This document shows positions 1 through 9,088 of a DNA stretch of 64,000 bases, piece after piece; within the stretch, counting starts at the first letter, position 1, and each line of letters starts with the position of its first letter. The notes beneath the pieces were generated by a model. It made no database searches. It saw only the letters and a program-made list of their open reading frames with translations, and had not been told where the DNA came from. Made by a program: the position numbers and the translations under genes. The stretch is from Sphingosinicella microcystinivorans (GTDB lineage Bacteria > Pseudomonadota > Alphaproteobacteria > Sphingomonadales > Sphingomonadaceae), in the NCBI RefSeq assembly GCF_027941835.1, contig NZ_CP116005.1:2185501-2249500 (forward strand), read 5' to 3'.

Positions 1-576
1 GAGCAGATAGTGGTGCGGGTGCATGATGTGCGCGAAGCCGGGCAGCATCTCGGGCGCCATGCCGTGCATGTGCGACATGCCGCCGAGAGCGACGGCGCAG
101 AGCGTGCTGCCGTGGTAGCCGAGATCGCGGCCGATGAAGGTCTGCTTCGTCGGCTTGCCGCGCAGCATCCAGTAGCGGCGCACGAGGCGGACGACGGTGT
201 CGTTGGCCTCGGAGCCGGAATTGGCGAACAGGATGTGATCGAGGCCTTCGGGCGTCAGCCCGGCGATCTTCTCGGCGAGCTCGATCATCTGCGGCGTCGA
301 GGTGCCGAAGTGGTTGTTGTAGTAGGCGAGCTCGTTCATCTGCCGCGCGGCGATGTCGACAAGCTCCTGACGCCCGTAGCCGACCGCGACGCACCACAGG
401 CCCGCCATGCCGTCGAGCAGGCGGTTGCCTTCGTTGTCCCACACGTAGCAGCCCTTGCCCTGCGTGATGATGCGCGCGCCCTTTGCCGCGAGCGCCTTCG
501 GGTCCGCGAAGGAATGGACGTGGTGCGCGGCGTCGACGGACTGGAGTTCGGCGGTATCGGCGAAGTTGCGGAGCAT
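1..576 (-). CDS. Class III (omega-type) aminotransferase, C-terminus beyond the window edge
   Basis: PLP-dependent transaminase of the omega-amino acid/pyruvate aminotransferase type, cytosolic. The first 192 codons are present and open to the left edge; the PLP lysine region lies outside. Visible family blocks: AKGARIITQGKGCYVWDNEG near residue 35, LLDGMAGLWCVAVGYG near 58, NNHFGTSTPQ near 90 and FANSGSEANDTVVRL near 122 (the PLP phosphate-binding SGSEAND turn), then GYHGSTL near 165. The ATG at 574-576 has a GAGG-type ribosome site about 12 bases upstream. It reads in the same direction as the beta-helix and transporter genes, with a 154-base gap that could hold its own promoter. The family is clear; the exact substrate is not readable. 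Confidence 0.88.
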   Translation of the reverse strand, partial: MLRNFADTAELQSVDAAHHVHSFADPKALAAKGARIITQGKGCYVWDNEGNRLLDGMAGLWCVAVGYGRQELVDIAARQMNELAYYNNHFGTSTPQMIELAEKIAGLTPEGLDHILFANSGSEANDTVVRLVRRYWMLRGKPTKQTFIGRDLGYHGSTLCAVALGGMSHMHGMAPEMLPGFAHIMHPHHYLL

Positions 577-730
577 GAACCTGAAATCCTCACGTTTCGG
601 TCCGCTTTTGCAGCGGGACCCGGTGCGCGCGATCATTCAGTCGGCCGCGGGACGGGCCAAGGCGACAAAGGGGCGAGCGGTGGTGCGCGGGCCGCACCAA
701 CGCCGCGCGTGCGGCGGTATTCCGTCGGTT

Positions 731-1687
731 CTAGCGGGTTTCGGCGGCCGGGCCGATGCCCTTGCCCCTGATCGGGGAACCGGCAAGCGGCCGGTAGTCC
801 GCATCGACGCGCGGGTCGCCCGCGACGACGCCCTCCAGCGTCACGCCGGTTTCGCTCGCGTCGGCGGCATTGCCGTGGAGCGCGAGGTTGCGGCCGACGA
901 TGCGGCTTTTGCCCGTCGCGTTGAGCGCGATCGGGCCGCTTCCCACGATCAGCGAGTCCGAAACGTAAATCGCCGCATCGTCTTCCGCGTAGAGGCCGTC
1001 GTCGGCGCTCCGGTCGACCGCGATGCGGGTGAGATGGGCGACGCTGTCGTTGTAGGCGGCGACCGCCGAGGAATCGTTGTTCCGGAACACGCCGCCGTCG
1101 AGCCGCAGGTAGGCGCCTTCGTAGAGCCACGTCGCGACATGGCCGTCGAGCACCCGGAGATCGCGCACGTCGAGGATCGTGTCGCCGCGCCCGGTGAGGC
1201 CCATCTTCTGATACTTGCTGATGGTGACGCCGGAGATGCGCGCGCGGCTGTCCACCGCGAAGATGCCGTGGCCTTCGTAGATGTCGTCTTCCTCGATGTC
1301 GAAGCGGAAGCCGGTGATCTCGAGGCCGCTGATCGTCACGTCCGCGTTCCTGAGGCCGACGGCCGTGGTCGGAAGGCCCGCGCTGCCGTCGAGGATCGCG
1401 CCCTTCTCACCCTCTATGGTGAGGCGCTTGCCGTCGACGGCAACAAAGGCGCGGACGATGATTTCCTTGTACGGAAGGTCGCGATACGCGCGCGGCGTGT
1501 AGACGCCTGCGCGCACGCGAACGGTATCGCCGTCGGCGGCCTTGTCGATCGCGGCCTGTATCGCCCCGTCGCCCTTGAAGGCGCAGTCCATGGCGGACGT
1601 GTTCGCGGGGCAGGCGACGATCGTCGCGCCGAGCGCGGGGCAGGCCGTCCCGGCAAGCAGGCCGATGGCGGCGAGCATGGTTTTCAT
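731..1687 (-). CDS. Secreted right-handed parallel beta-helix repeat protein
   Basis: 318-residue protein with a signal peptide (MKTMLAAIGLLAGTACPALG), so probably periplasmic or surface. After it come pectate-lyase-like coils: residues ~35-60 hold the typical IQAAIDKAADGDTVRVRAG opening, and residues ~100-290 are short repeats of the type ISGLEITGF, ARISGVTISKY, AYLRLDGGVF and LTRIAVDRSADDGLY. The ATG at 1687 follows an AGGAGGGA ribosome site; longer readings upstream overlap the transporter gene in another frame and are rejected. It lies 23 bases after the POT transporter stop, so they are probably co-transcribed. Enzymatic activity is not shown: no polysaccharide lyase triad was identified with confidence. 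Confidence 0.85.
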   Translation of the reverse strand: MKTMLAAIGLLAGTACPALGATIVACPANTSAMDCAFKGDGAIQAAIDKAADGDTVRVRAGVYTPRAYRDLPYKEIIVRAFVAVDGKRLTIEGEKGAILDGSAGLPTTAVGLRNADVTISGLEITGFRFDIEEDDIYEGHGIFAVDSRARISGVTISKYQKMGLTGRGDTILDVRDLRVLDGHVATWLYEGAYLRLDGGVFRNNDSSAVAAYNDSVAHLTRIAVDRSADDGLYAEDDAAIYVSDSLIVGSGPIALNATGKSRIVGRNLALHGNAADASETGVTLEGVVAGDPRVDADYRPLAGSPIRGKGIGPAAETR

Positions 1688-1710
1688 TCCCTGGTCCCTC
1701 CTGAAGACTT

Positions 1711-3090
1711 TTATCCGGCTGTTTTCGAACGGAGCGTCCGGACGAGCCACGTCCGCAGCAACAGGACGAACAGCGCGCCGCTCGCCACGACGGCCGCGTG
1801 GATCATCCAGAAGCCGAACGGGCCGACCGGCTCGTAGAAGCGGCCGAGCCAGCCGCTGCCGATGCCGCCGATGAAGATGCCGAGGTAGTAGGCGCCGACC
1901 ATCATCGCGTTCACGGCGGCGGGCGCATCGCGCGACACGAGCGCGAGCGCGATCGGCCCGACATAGAGATAACCGACGGCGCAGAGGAAATGGAAGGCGA
2001 CCGGCCAGATCAGCGCGACCTTGCCGCTGCCGGCGGTGAATTCCCCCATGCTGAGCAGCAGGCAGGCGGTGCCGAACGCGGTGCAGCCGATGGCGATCTT
2101 GGAAAGCTCGGCCGGCTCGGTGCCGCGCTTCGCCTGCTTGCGCCAGGCCACGACCATCACCGGCGCGAGCAGCAGCACCGCGAGCAGATCGAGCGACTGG
2201 AACCAGGTGACGGGCACGGTCCAGCCGAGGATGTCGCGGCCGACATGGTCGCGCACCCACAGCGGATAGGTGTTCCACACCTGCGCCTGCGCGGTCCAGT
2301 AGAGCGCGGTGATCGCAAGCACGACCAGCAGGGCGGTGATGACGCGGCCGTCGCCGTGCGCGAGCTTCGGCTTGTCGCCGCGCGCAAGAGCCGCGTTCTC
2401 CGGCGGGAGATAACGATAGCCGGCGAGGTAGATGACGATGCCCACCAGCATCCCGATCCCGGCCGCGCCGAACCCGTAGTGCCAGCCGTAAAGCTCGCCG
2501 AGCGTGCCGCAGATGAGCGGCGCGATCGTCGCGCCGACGTTGATGGCGGTGCAGTAGATGGTGAAGGCGCCGTCGCGGCGGCTGTCGTTCTTCTCGTAGA
2601 GGTCGCCGACCTGCGCAGCGAGATTGCCTTTCAGCAATCCCGCGCCGAGGATCAGCGAACCGAGCGCGGGAAGGAACGCCGCCTCGAAGGCCATGAGGAA
2701 GTGGCCGATCGCCATGAGGCCCGCGCCTGCCAGCACGGCGCGCTTGCGTCCCGTCACGCGGTCGCCGAGGAGGCCGCCCAGCACCGGCGTGAAGTAGATG
2801 AGCCCGACGTAGAGCCCGAAGATCTGCGAGGCGAGCGCCTGCACCGAAAGCGGGCCGGTGACGGCCTCGATGGCGCCGCGGAACGCCGCGAAGCCCCACA
2901 CCGCCTCGATATTGCCGGGATGCAGCAGGTGGCCCGCCATGTAGAGCACGAGCAGCGCCTGCATCCCGTAGAAGGAGAAGCGCTCCCACGCCTCGGTGAA
3001 GGCGATGTAGGCGAGGCCGCGCGGCTGGCCCCAGATTTCGCGGGGCGCAGGCTGCGCGGGCAGACAGGGAGCGTCGACGGCGGTGGTCAT
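1711..3090 (-). CDS. POT/PTR-family proton-dependent oligopeptide transporter
   Basis: 459-residue inner-membrane MFS symporter for di- and tripeptides. The family signature ExxERFxYY appears as EAWERFSFY at residues 33-41, followed directly by YGMQALLVLYM. Many hydrophobic helices follow (for example IFGLYVGLIYFTPVLGGLLGDR, VALIWPVAFHFLCAVGYLYVG). The ATG at 3090 is preferred; a TTG at 3126 would overlap the upstream serine hydrolase by 8 bases. Together with the hydrolase upstream, the M24 peptidase-like protein and the amidohydrolase nearby, it suggests uptake of a peptide-like nutrient (inference). Length is in the normal range for bacterial POT proteins. Confidence 0.93.
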   Translation of the reverse strand: MTTAVDAPCLPAQPAPREIWGQPRGLAYIAFTEAWERFSFYGMQALLVLYMAGHLLHPGNIEAVWGFAAFRGAIEAVTGPLSVQALASQIFGLYVGLIYFTPVLGGLLGDRVTGRKRAVLAGAGLMAIGHFLMAFEAAFLPALGSLILGAGLLKGNLAAQVGDLYEKNDSRRDGAFTIYCTAINVGATIAPLICGTLGELYGWHYGFGAAGIGMLVGIVIYLAGYRYLPPENAALARGDKPKLAHGDGRVITALLVVLAITALYWTAQAQVWNTYPLWVRDHVGRDILGWTVPVTWFQSLDLLAVLLLAPVMVVAWRKQAKRGTEPAELSKIAIGCTAFGTACLLLSMGEFTAGSGKVALIWPVAFHFLCAVGYLYVGPIALALVSRDAPAAVNAMMVGAYYLGIFIGGIGSGWLGRFYEPVGPFGFWMIHAAVVASGALFVLLLRTWLVRTLRSKTAG

Positions 3091-3118
3091 TGCCCGGTCT
3101 TGCCTCCGCCGTTCATCA

Positions 3119-4327
3119 TCAGCCAATCGCCTCGACCACCGAATTGAAGAAATCGTTGTCGAGGATCGCTTCGGCCCCTTTCGGTTTCGACCGCGCGCTC
3201 AGCACCACGATCTGGATGCGGCGCGCGGGGTTCAGGTAGATATATTGGCCGAAGATGCCGCGCGCTGAAAAGGCCCCGTCGGCGAGCGAGCCGTCGCGGG
3301 CCGGAACCGCCCACCACATGTAGCCGTAATCGAGCCGCTGGCCGCCGATGTCGCGCGCGCTCGTGGCCTCCGCCGTCCACCCTTCGGGCAGCGCCGCCTC
3401 GCCGTCGATGACGCCGCCTTCGAGGATGAAGCGGCCGAAGCGTGCATAGTCCCTGAGCGTGGCGCAAAGGCCGCTCCCGGCGACTTCGAGGCCGCCCGGC
3501 GATTCCAGCCACCACGCGGCATCGGCCTCGGTGCCGATTCGCGACCAGATGCGCTCGGAAAGATAGTCGGCGAGCCACTTCCCCGTCGCCGCGCGCACGA
3601 GCGCGCCGACGACGTGCGTCTCGCCCGTGCTGTAGTTCCACAGCGTTCCCGGAGGGCTGGTGCGCGGCAGGCCCGCCATGTAGCGCATGATCGCACCCGG
3701 CTGCTGCGCGATCTGGAGGTCCAGCATACGCCGCCGCTCGGACGCGGGGTTGGTATGCGTGTCGTCCCACTGCACGCCGGAGGTCATCTGCATCAGCGCG
3801 CGGATGGAGACGCCGTCGTAGCCGCTGCCGGAAAGCTCGGGCAGGTAGCGGGTCAGCGGGTCCTCGACCGAGGCGATGTAGCCGTCCCGGATCGCGGCGC
3901 CGACGAGCGTGGTGCTGACGGACTTCGCCATCGACATGGAAAGCCAGCGCGTCGCGGCGGTGATGCCGAGTTCGTACTGCTCGTGGACGAGCGCGTCGTC
4001 CTGCATGACGAGCAGCCCGGCGACGCGGTTGCGCGACATGTAATCGTAGAGATCGTAGGTCGTGTCGTTTGCGAGAATGGGGAATTCCGGGAGTCCCGCC
4101 GCCGGAGCTGTGCCGAGCGCGCGGACCGCAGCGCCGCGGCGGACCGTGCGCGTGGCGAAGGCGCGCTCGGTCTGCCCGAAGACCCGCACCTGCTCGTCGG
4201 GCATCAGCCGGCCGGAATAGACGTCGACCATCAAGGCCGCGACCGGGGCGTCGGCATCGGCGGGGGCGTCCCTGATTTCGGCCCTGATTTCGGCGTGCTG
4301 CAAGTCCTGCTCCATCGTCGGCGGCAT
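3119..4327 (-). CDS. S12-family serine hydrolase (beta-lactamase class C-like / esterase)
   Basis: 402-residue penicillin-binding-fold hydrolase. The catalytic SxxK motif is S-M-A-K at residues 132-135 within RWLSMSMAKSV; the second-motif tyrosine is probably in WNYSTGE, so the usual YxN reads Y-S-T. The DPLTRYLPEL and LMQMTSGVQW blocks are typical of EstB-like and 6-aminohexanoate-dimer-hydrolase-like S12 enzymes. No signal peptide is visible from the ATG at 4327, which has a GGGAGGAACG ribosome site; the open frame runs 303 bases further upstream but in implausible sequence. A close paralogue lies at 11543-12742. Substrate could be an ester, amide or small peptide; resistance to beta-lactams should not be assumed. 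Confidence 0.88.
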   Translation of the reverse strand: MPPTMEQDLQHAEIRAEIRDAPADADAPVAALMVDVYSGRLMPDEQVRVFGQTERAFATRTVRRGAAVRALGTAPAAGLPEFPILANDTTYDLYDYMSRNRVAGLLVMQDDALVHEQYELGITAATRWLSMSMAKSVSTTLVGAAIRDGYIASVEDPLTRYLPELSGSGYDGVSIRALMQMTSGVQWDDTHTNPASERRRMLDLQIAQQPGAIMRYMAGLPRTSPPGTLWNYSTGETHVVGALVRAATGKWLADYLSERIWSRIGTEADAAWWLESPGGLEVAGSGLCATLRDYARFGRFILEGGVIDGEAALPEGWTAEATSARDIGGQRLDYGYMWWAVPARDGSLADGAFSARGIFGQYIYLNPARRIQIVVLSARSKPKGAEAILDNDFFNSVVEAIG

Positions 4328-4538
4328 CGTTCCTCCCGCGTTGCCCGACCGGTTATGCCGAATGTCGGGCCGCCCCTGAGGTGCGAAGCGAGCGATGGCC
4401 GGTGTGCGCCAATCACCAGCAGGCGCGGGGCGGGCGGTGCATCCGCCGCACCGCGCAGGGCTTCGAAAGGGGCTTGCCGATCCGCACCCCGGACGGCCAA
4501 CATCGGCAGAATCAGGCGTGTTGCGCGGACGGGGGGCT
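4328..4538. promoter_or_regulatory. Divergent intergenic region, hydrolase / amidohydrolase
   Basis: 211 bases separate the starts of the minus-strand hydrolase-transporter-beta-helix group and the plus-strand amidohydrolase-peptidase group. Both groups must be transcribed out of this space, so at least two promoters are expected. I could not pick convincing -35/-10 boxes by eye, and no gene is visible here. Confidence 0.4.
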
Positions 4539-7500
4539 ATGAAAAGGTTTCTGGGGACACTGGTCGTTCTGGCGCTCGGGCTCGCGCCGCAGGCGGGCGC
4601 GCAGATGCAGCCGTGGAGCGTCGAAGACACCGGCCAGCCCTATCGCGACGTGACGGTGACGACGTCCGAGGGCACGTGGATGAGCCTCGACGTCAGCCCG
4701 GACGGCAAGACGATCGCCTTCGACATGCTCGGCGACATCTTCGCGATTCCGACGACCGGGGGCGCGGCGCGGGCGCTGCACGCCGGCCCGGCGATGCAGC
4801 GCTCGCCCCGCTTCAGCCCGGACGGCGCGAAGCTGCTGTACATCAGCGACGCGGACGGCGCCGACAACCTCTGGGTCTCGAACGCGGACGGAACCGCGCC
4901 GCGGCGCGTGACGTCGCAGACGGTGGAAAACGTGAACGGCCCGGCGTGGGGCGCGGACGGACGCTTCGTCGCCGCCGCGAAGATGTACGCCGACGATCAC
5001 CGCCTGCACGGTTCGGAGCTTCGCCTCTGGGAGCTGGACGGCGGGGCGGGGCGCGTGCTCGTGCCCGCGCCGCAGAACACGGAAAACGTGCATGAAGCCA
5101 GCTTCTCTCCCGACGGCCGCTACGTCTACTACACGGAGAAGGTTTCGCCGCCGACCGTGTCGCGCGTCTACATCGACGCCAACCACAGCAATTACGCGAT
5201 CATGCGCCGCGAGCTGGAGACGGGCGCGACGGAGGAACTGATCCGCGGTTTCGGCGGGGCGACGACGGCGGAACTCTCGCGCGACGGCAAGCGGCTCGCC
5301 TTCGTCCGGCGCGTCGCGGACAAGACCGTGCTGTTCGCCTACGACATCGAAACGCAGGCGCAGCGCCCCGTCTTCGATCGCCTCGACCGCGACGCGCAGG
5401 CCGATTTCATCGGACAGGGCAATTATTACCCCCGCTACGGCTGGTTCCCCGACAATCGCCACGTCGCGATCTGGGCCGGGGGCAAGCTCTGGAAGGTGGA
5501 CATGGACAGCGGCAGCGCGTCGGAGATTCCGTTCCGCGTGACCCGCGGCCACCGCGTGGCCGAGCCGGTGCGCTTCACGCACGATCTGGCGCCGGAACAG
5601 TTCACGGTGCGGGCGATCCGGCAGCTTGCCGTCTCGCGGGACGGCAGCACGCTCTACTTCAACGCGCTCGGGCGGTTGTGGCGCAAGCAGGGGGCCGCCG
5701 CGCCCCGGCGGCTGAGCCGCGGGACGGCGCTCGAGTTCGAGCCGACGGTCTCCCCGGACGGGCGGCGCATCGCTTACGTGGAATGGGCGGACGAGACGGG
5801 CGGCCTGCTGAAGCTCGCGAACGCCGACGGCACGGGCGCACGCACGCTGCTGGCGTCGGGCGGCGTGCTGCGCTCGCCCGCCTTTTCGCCGGACGGGAAA
5901 CGGCTCGTCTACAAGATCGACTACGGCGACCGCTGTCTCGGCGGGCACCAGTCGAAGCCCGGCCTCTACGTGATGGAGCTGGCGGACGGGAAAAGCCGCC
6001 ACATCGGCCCGCCCGGCAACGACCCGCTGTTCTCCCCTGACGGCACGCGCATCTATTACACGGCCGTCGCCTACGACGGCGAGAACAGCGTCACGACGCT
6101 CGAAAGCGTCAACCTTGCCGGTGCCGGGAAACGGGTCCACGCGACAACGCGCGATGCGGACACGTCCGAAATCCGCATCAGCCCGGACCTCAGGTGGATC
6201 GCGTTCCGCGACCGCCAGCAATACTGGATCGCCCGCTACCGGGAGACGGGCGCGCCGCTCGTGCTTTCGGCGGGCGGGGAGGAGACGCCCGCGCGGCGCA
6301 TCTCCGCGATCGGCGGCTATGCCCTCGTCTGGTCGCCGGATTCGCGGCGCGCGGTCTGGGCGATCGGCGACCGGATTGCGTCGGCCGCGCCGTCCGAGGC
6401 CTTTGCGGAGGGCTGGACGCCCCGGCGCTCGGGCGAGCCTGTCGGCCTGGTCGCGAAATCGGATGTGCCTGTGGGCGAGATTGCGTTCGTCGGCGGCCGC
6501 ATCATCACCATGGCGGGCGAACAGGTCATCGAGAACGGCACCGTGCTCGTGCGCGGCAACCGCATCGCCGCCGTCGGCCCCGCCGCCGCGGTCAGCGTGC
6601 CGGCCTCGGCCCGCGTCGTCGACATCGCGGGCAAGACCGTGATGCCGGGTCTCGTCGACATGCACGGGCACATCGACAACTGCTACTACACCTCATCGGG
6701 GCTTATGCCGCAGAAGCAGTCGGCGCGCTATGCCGGTCTCGCCTACGGCATCACGACGAACTACGATCCCTACAGCTCCGAACTGCCGACCTATTCGATG
6801 AGCGAGATGACGCGTACCGGCGACATGGTCGGGCCGCGCGCGATCGACTCCGGCATGGTCGCCTTCGGACGCGCGGGGAAGGGCGACAACGCCTATGTCC
6901 CGATCGCGTCCTACGACGACGCGGCCGCGCTGATGGCGCGCAAGTCCGCGCTCGGCGGCCGGATCGTGAAGAGCTACCGGCAGCCGATGCGCAGCCAGCG
7001 CCAGATGCTCGTCAAGGCCGGACGCGACGCGGGCGTGATGGTGGACGTGGAGGGCGAGAGCAGCTTCTACAACAACATCACGATGCTGACCGACGGCAAC
7101 ACCAACCTTCAGCACAACATGCCGATCCCGAACTACTACGACGACGTCGTCCAGCTGATGGCGGGCGCCCGCGCCTCCCACACGCCGACGCTGGTGCTGC
7201 TGTTCGGCGAACTCGCCGGCGAGAACTACTGGTATCAGCACAGCGACGTCTGGAAGGACCCGAAAGCACAGGCGTTCGTGCAGGTCACGACCAGCGGCTA
7301 CAGCCCGCTCGGCACGCCCTACGGCGCGCCGCCCTACGTGCGCGGCATGACGACGATCCACGCCGCGGACGAGCTGTGGGACATCGGCTTCCGGTCGGTC
7401 GCCCGCTCGATGAAGCGGCTGGACGACGCGGGCGTGCGGGTGAACGTGGGGTCGCACGGCCAGTTCTCCGGCCTCGCCCAGCACTGGGAGATGTGGCTGC

Positions 7501-7823
7501 TGGCGCAGGGCGGCATGAGCAACCACCGCATCCTGCGCGCCGCGACGATGAACGGCGCCGAGACGCTCGGCATCGACGGGCAGATCGGTTCGATCGAACC
7601 CGGAAAGCTCGCCGATCTCATCGTCCTCGACGAAAACCCGCTCGCGGACATCCGAAACACCAACAGCGTCCGCTACACGATGGTGAACGGACGCCTCTAC
7701 GACTCCTACACGATGGACGAGATCGGCAACCGGCCGCGGCCGCGCGGCAAGTTCTTCTGGGAGGTCGGCGCGGAACGCGGCGGCAACATCATCGACTGGA
7801 AGAGCGCGTGGGCGCACCAGTAG
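4539..7823 (+). CDS. Secreted amidohydrolase with N-terminal PD40/TolB-like beta-propeller
   Basis: 1094-residue protein. Signal peptide MKRFLGTLVVLALGLAPQAGAQ, then WD40-like PD40 repeats at about residues 45-640 (recurring FSPDGKRLVY-like units such as VSPDGKTIAFDMLGD, FSPDGAKLLYISDADG, VSPDGRRIAYVEWAD). The metal-dependent amidohydrolase domain follows from about residue 645. Its HxH metal motif is H709 and H711 in LVDMHGHID, and the end shows SIEPGKLADLIVLDENPL, the usual amidohydrolase barrel closing strand. The ATG at 4539 follows a G-rich ribosome site. Family members are periplasmic imidazolonepropionase- or Xaa-Pro-dipeptidase-like enzymes of poorly defined substrate. It is followed 82 bases later by an M24 peptidase-like gene, supporting a role in peptide or amide breakdown. 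Confidence 0.9.
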   Translation: MKRFLGTLVVLALGLAPQAGAQMQPWSVEDTGQPYRDVTVTTSEGTWMSLDVSPDGKTIAFDMLGDIFAIPTTGGAARALHAGPAMQRSPRFSPDGAKLLYISDADGADNLWVSNADGTAPRRVTSQTVENVNGPAWGADGRFVAAAKMYADDHRLHGSELRLWELDGGAGRVLVPAPQNTENVHEASFSPDGRYVYYTEKVSPPTVSRVYIDANHSNYAIMRRELETGATEELIRGFGGATTAELSRDGKRLAFVRRVADKTVLFAYDIETQAQRPVFDRLDRDAQADFIGQGNYYPRYGWFPDNRHVAIWAGGKLWKVDMDSGSASEIPFRVTRGHRVAEPVRFTHDLAPEQFTVRAIRQLAVSRDGSTLYFNALGRLWRKQGAAAPRRLSRGTALEFEPTVSPDGRRIAYVEWADETGGLLKLANADGTGARTLLASGGVLRSPAFSPDGKRLVYKIDYGDRCLGGHQSKPGLYVMELADGKSRHIGPPGNDPLFSPDGTRIYYTAVAYDGENSVTTLESVNLAGAGKRVHATTRDADTSEIRISPDLRWIAFRDRQQYWIARYRETGAPLVLSAGGEETPARRISAIGGYALVWSPDSRRAVWAIGDRIASAAPSEAFAEGWTPRRSGEPVGLVAKSDVPVGEIAFVGGRIITMAGEQVIENGTVLVRGNRIAAVGPAAAVSVPASARVVDIAGKTVMPGLVDMHGHIDNCYYTSSGLMPQKQSARYAGLAYGITTNYDPYSSELPTYSMSEMTRTGDMVGPRAIDSGMVAFGRAGKGDNAYVPIASYDDAAALMARKSALGGRIVKSYRQPMRSQRQMLVKAGRDAGVMVDVEGESSFYNNITMLTDGNTNLQHNMPIPNYYDDVVQLMAGARASHTPTLVLLFGELAGENYWYQHSDVWKDPKAQAFVQVTTSGYSPLGTPYGAPPYVRGMTTIHAADELWDIGFRSVARSMKRLDDAGVRVNVGSHGQFSGLAQHWEMWLLAQGGMSNHRILRAATMNGAETLGIDGQIGSIEPGKLADLIVLDENPLADIRNTNSVRYTMVNGRLYDSYTMDEIGNRPRPRGKFFWEVGAERGGNIIDWKSAWAHQ

Positions 7824-7905
7824 GCAGCGATCGCGGCACGCGGAACGCACGTGTTCGTGCCGGCATGAACCCTATGCGCCACTTCGGCACGGGAAGGAAA
7901 ATATC

Positions 7906-8586
7906 GTGAGCACAGACGAGAAGAGCCGCGCGGAAGCGGTGGGCGCCAATTTCGACAGGGAGATGTTCCTCCACGTGCGCGAGCGCACGCGCAAGGTCAT
8001 CAACGACATCGCGGCGGGCATCCGTCCCGGGATGCTGGAGGAAGAGGCCGTGGCGATGGCCAAGCAGCGCCTGCGCGACGCGGAGATGCTGCGCGGCTGG
8101 CACGGGCTTCACGTGCGCTTCGGCCCCAATACGCTGAAGAACTTCGGCCAGCCCTCCGAGCCCGGCGTCGTGCTTCGCGACAACGACATCTTCTTCATCG
8201 ACATCGGCCCCGTCTGGCAGAAATGGGAAGGCGACGGCGGCGATACGTTCGTCGTCGGGAACGATCCCGAAATGCTGAGGGCGCAGCGCGACGTGCGGGA
8301 GCTGTTCCGCCGCGTCCGCGCGGTGTGGCTCGCCGAGGGACTCTCCGGCACCGCGCTCTACGATTTCGCCGCCGCCGAGGCGCGGACGATGGGCTGGGAG
8401 CTCAATCTCGACATGTCCGGCCACCGGCTGGCGGACTTTCCGCACGCCGTGCTCCACAAGGGGGCGCTCGCGCAGGCGGCGTTCACCCCGTCTCCCGGGC
8501 TGTGGGTCCTCGAAATCCAGATCCGGCACCCGGACCGGCCGTTCAGCGCCTTCTACGAGGATCTGCTGCTTGCGGAGGGGGAGTGA
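7906..8586 (+). CDS. M24-family metallopeptidase-like protein (aminopeptidase P/creatinase fold)
   Basis: 226 residues with a pita-bread fold: metal-ligand candidates are D99 in FFIDIGPVW and D110/D113 in EGDGGDTF, a histidine in the SGHRLADFPHAV stretch and a glutamate in WVLEIQIRHP. It lacks the long N-terminal creatinase domain, so it is a single-domain member. The start is GTG at 7906 with GGAAGG about 7 bases upstream; no ATG fits better. It is followed one base after its stop by the next gene, indicating one transcript. Loss of some ligands cannot be excluded by eye, so a non-peptidase role remains possible. Confidence 0.8.
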   Translation: MSTDEKSRAEAVGANFDREMFLHVRERTRKVINDIAAGIRPGMLEEEAVAMAKQRLRDAEMLRGWHGLHVRFGPNTLKNFGQPSEPGVVLRDNDIFFIDIGPVWQKWEGDGGDTFVVGNDPEMLRAQRDVRELFRRVRAVWLAEGLSGTALYDFAAAEARTMGWELNLDMSGHRLADFPHAVLHKGALAQAAFTPSPGLWVLEIQIRHPDRPFSAFYEDLLLAEGE

Positions 8587-8587
8587 G

Positions 8588-9076
8588 ATGAGGTGGATGC
8601 ACTCGACTGCCGCCCTGCTCTTCGGTGCCGCGTTTCTGCTGGCGGAGCCCGTGGCTGCTGCCGGTGCCGGTGATGTCTCGGCTGTGAAATCGGCAGCGCT
8701 TCCGGCGGCGATCGAGGGAACATTGTCGTCGATGCTGGGCGCCATGCGTGGGCGTGACGCTGCCGCGCTCGACCGAACGCTGGCACAGGGCATCGAACCG
8801 CAGATCGTCTATTATTGGGGCGAGACGGTCTCCGGCCGCGATGCCATACTGCAATGGCACCGCGAATGGTTCGCCGAGACGGGCTGGAGCATCGAGCCCG
8901 GGCCGATCACCCACGCGCTTGTCGGTGCCGACGTCGCCGTGGTTTCCGCGACGATGCGGTACATCAAGAGCGCCGAGCGGCAATTCCTCATCCTCGTCAG
9001 CCACGAGCTGACGCGGGAGGCGTCGGGCTGGAAGGTCGCGCGAATTCAGCAGACCCTGCTGGAAGGGCCGGAATAG
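8588..9076 (+). CDS. Secreted NTF2-like/SnoaL-like protein
   Basis: 162 residues with signal peptide (MRWMHSTAALLFGAAFLLAEPVAAAG) and a compact alpha-beta domain of the nuclear transport factor 2 superfamily: an N-terminal helix pair with LSSMLGAMRGRDAAALDRTL, then GRDAILQWHREWF and a C-terminal curved sheet ending GWKVARIQQTLL. The ATG at 8588 has a strong GGAGGGGGA site located in the end of the preceding gene. Members are either small enzymes or binding pockets; nothing in the sequence fixes the ligand. It converges with the alpha/beta hydrolase gene, 12 bases away. Confidence 0.7.
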   Translation: MRWMHSTAALLFGAAFLLAEPVAAAGAGDVSAVKSAALPAAIEGTLSSMLGAMRGRDAAALDRTLAQGIEPQIVYYWGETVSGRDAILQWHREWFAETGWSIEPGPITHALVGADVAVVSATMRYIKSAERQFLILVSHELTREASGWKVARIQQTLLEGPE

Positions 9077-9088
9077 ACATTTGCCAGC

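Noticed and set aside
731-2989. 752-codon minus-strand frame treated as one protein
   Set aside because: Only its last 318 codons (from 1687) are a protein with signal peptide; the earlier part is a frame shadow of the transporter.
3119-4327. Beta-lactamase resistance gene
   Set aside because: The S12 fold is shared with esterases and amidases; context and altered YxN region do not support a resistance call.
4512-6671. 719-codon minus-strand open frame
   Set aside because: Antisense shadow of the PD40-amidohydrolase; composition is Arg/His/Ala-rich with no domain.
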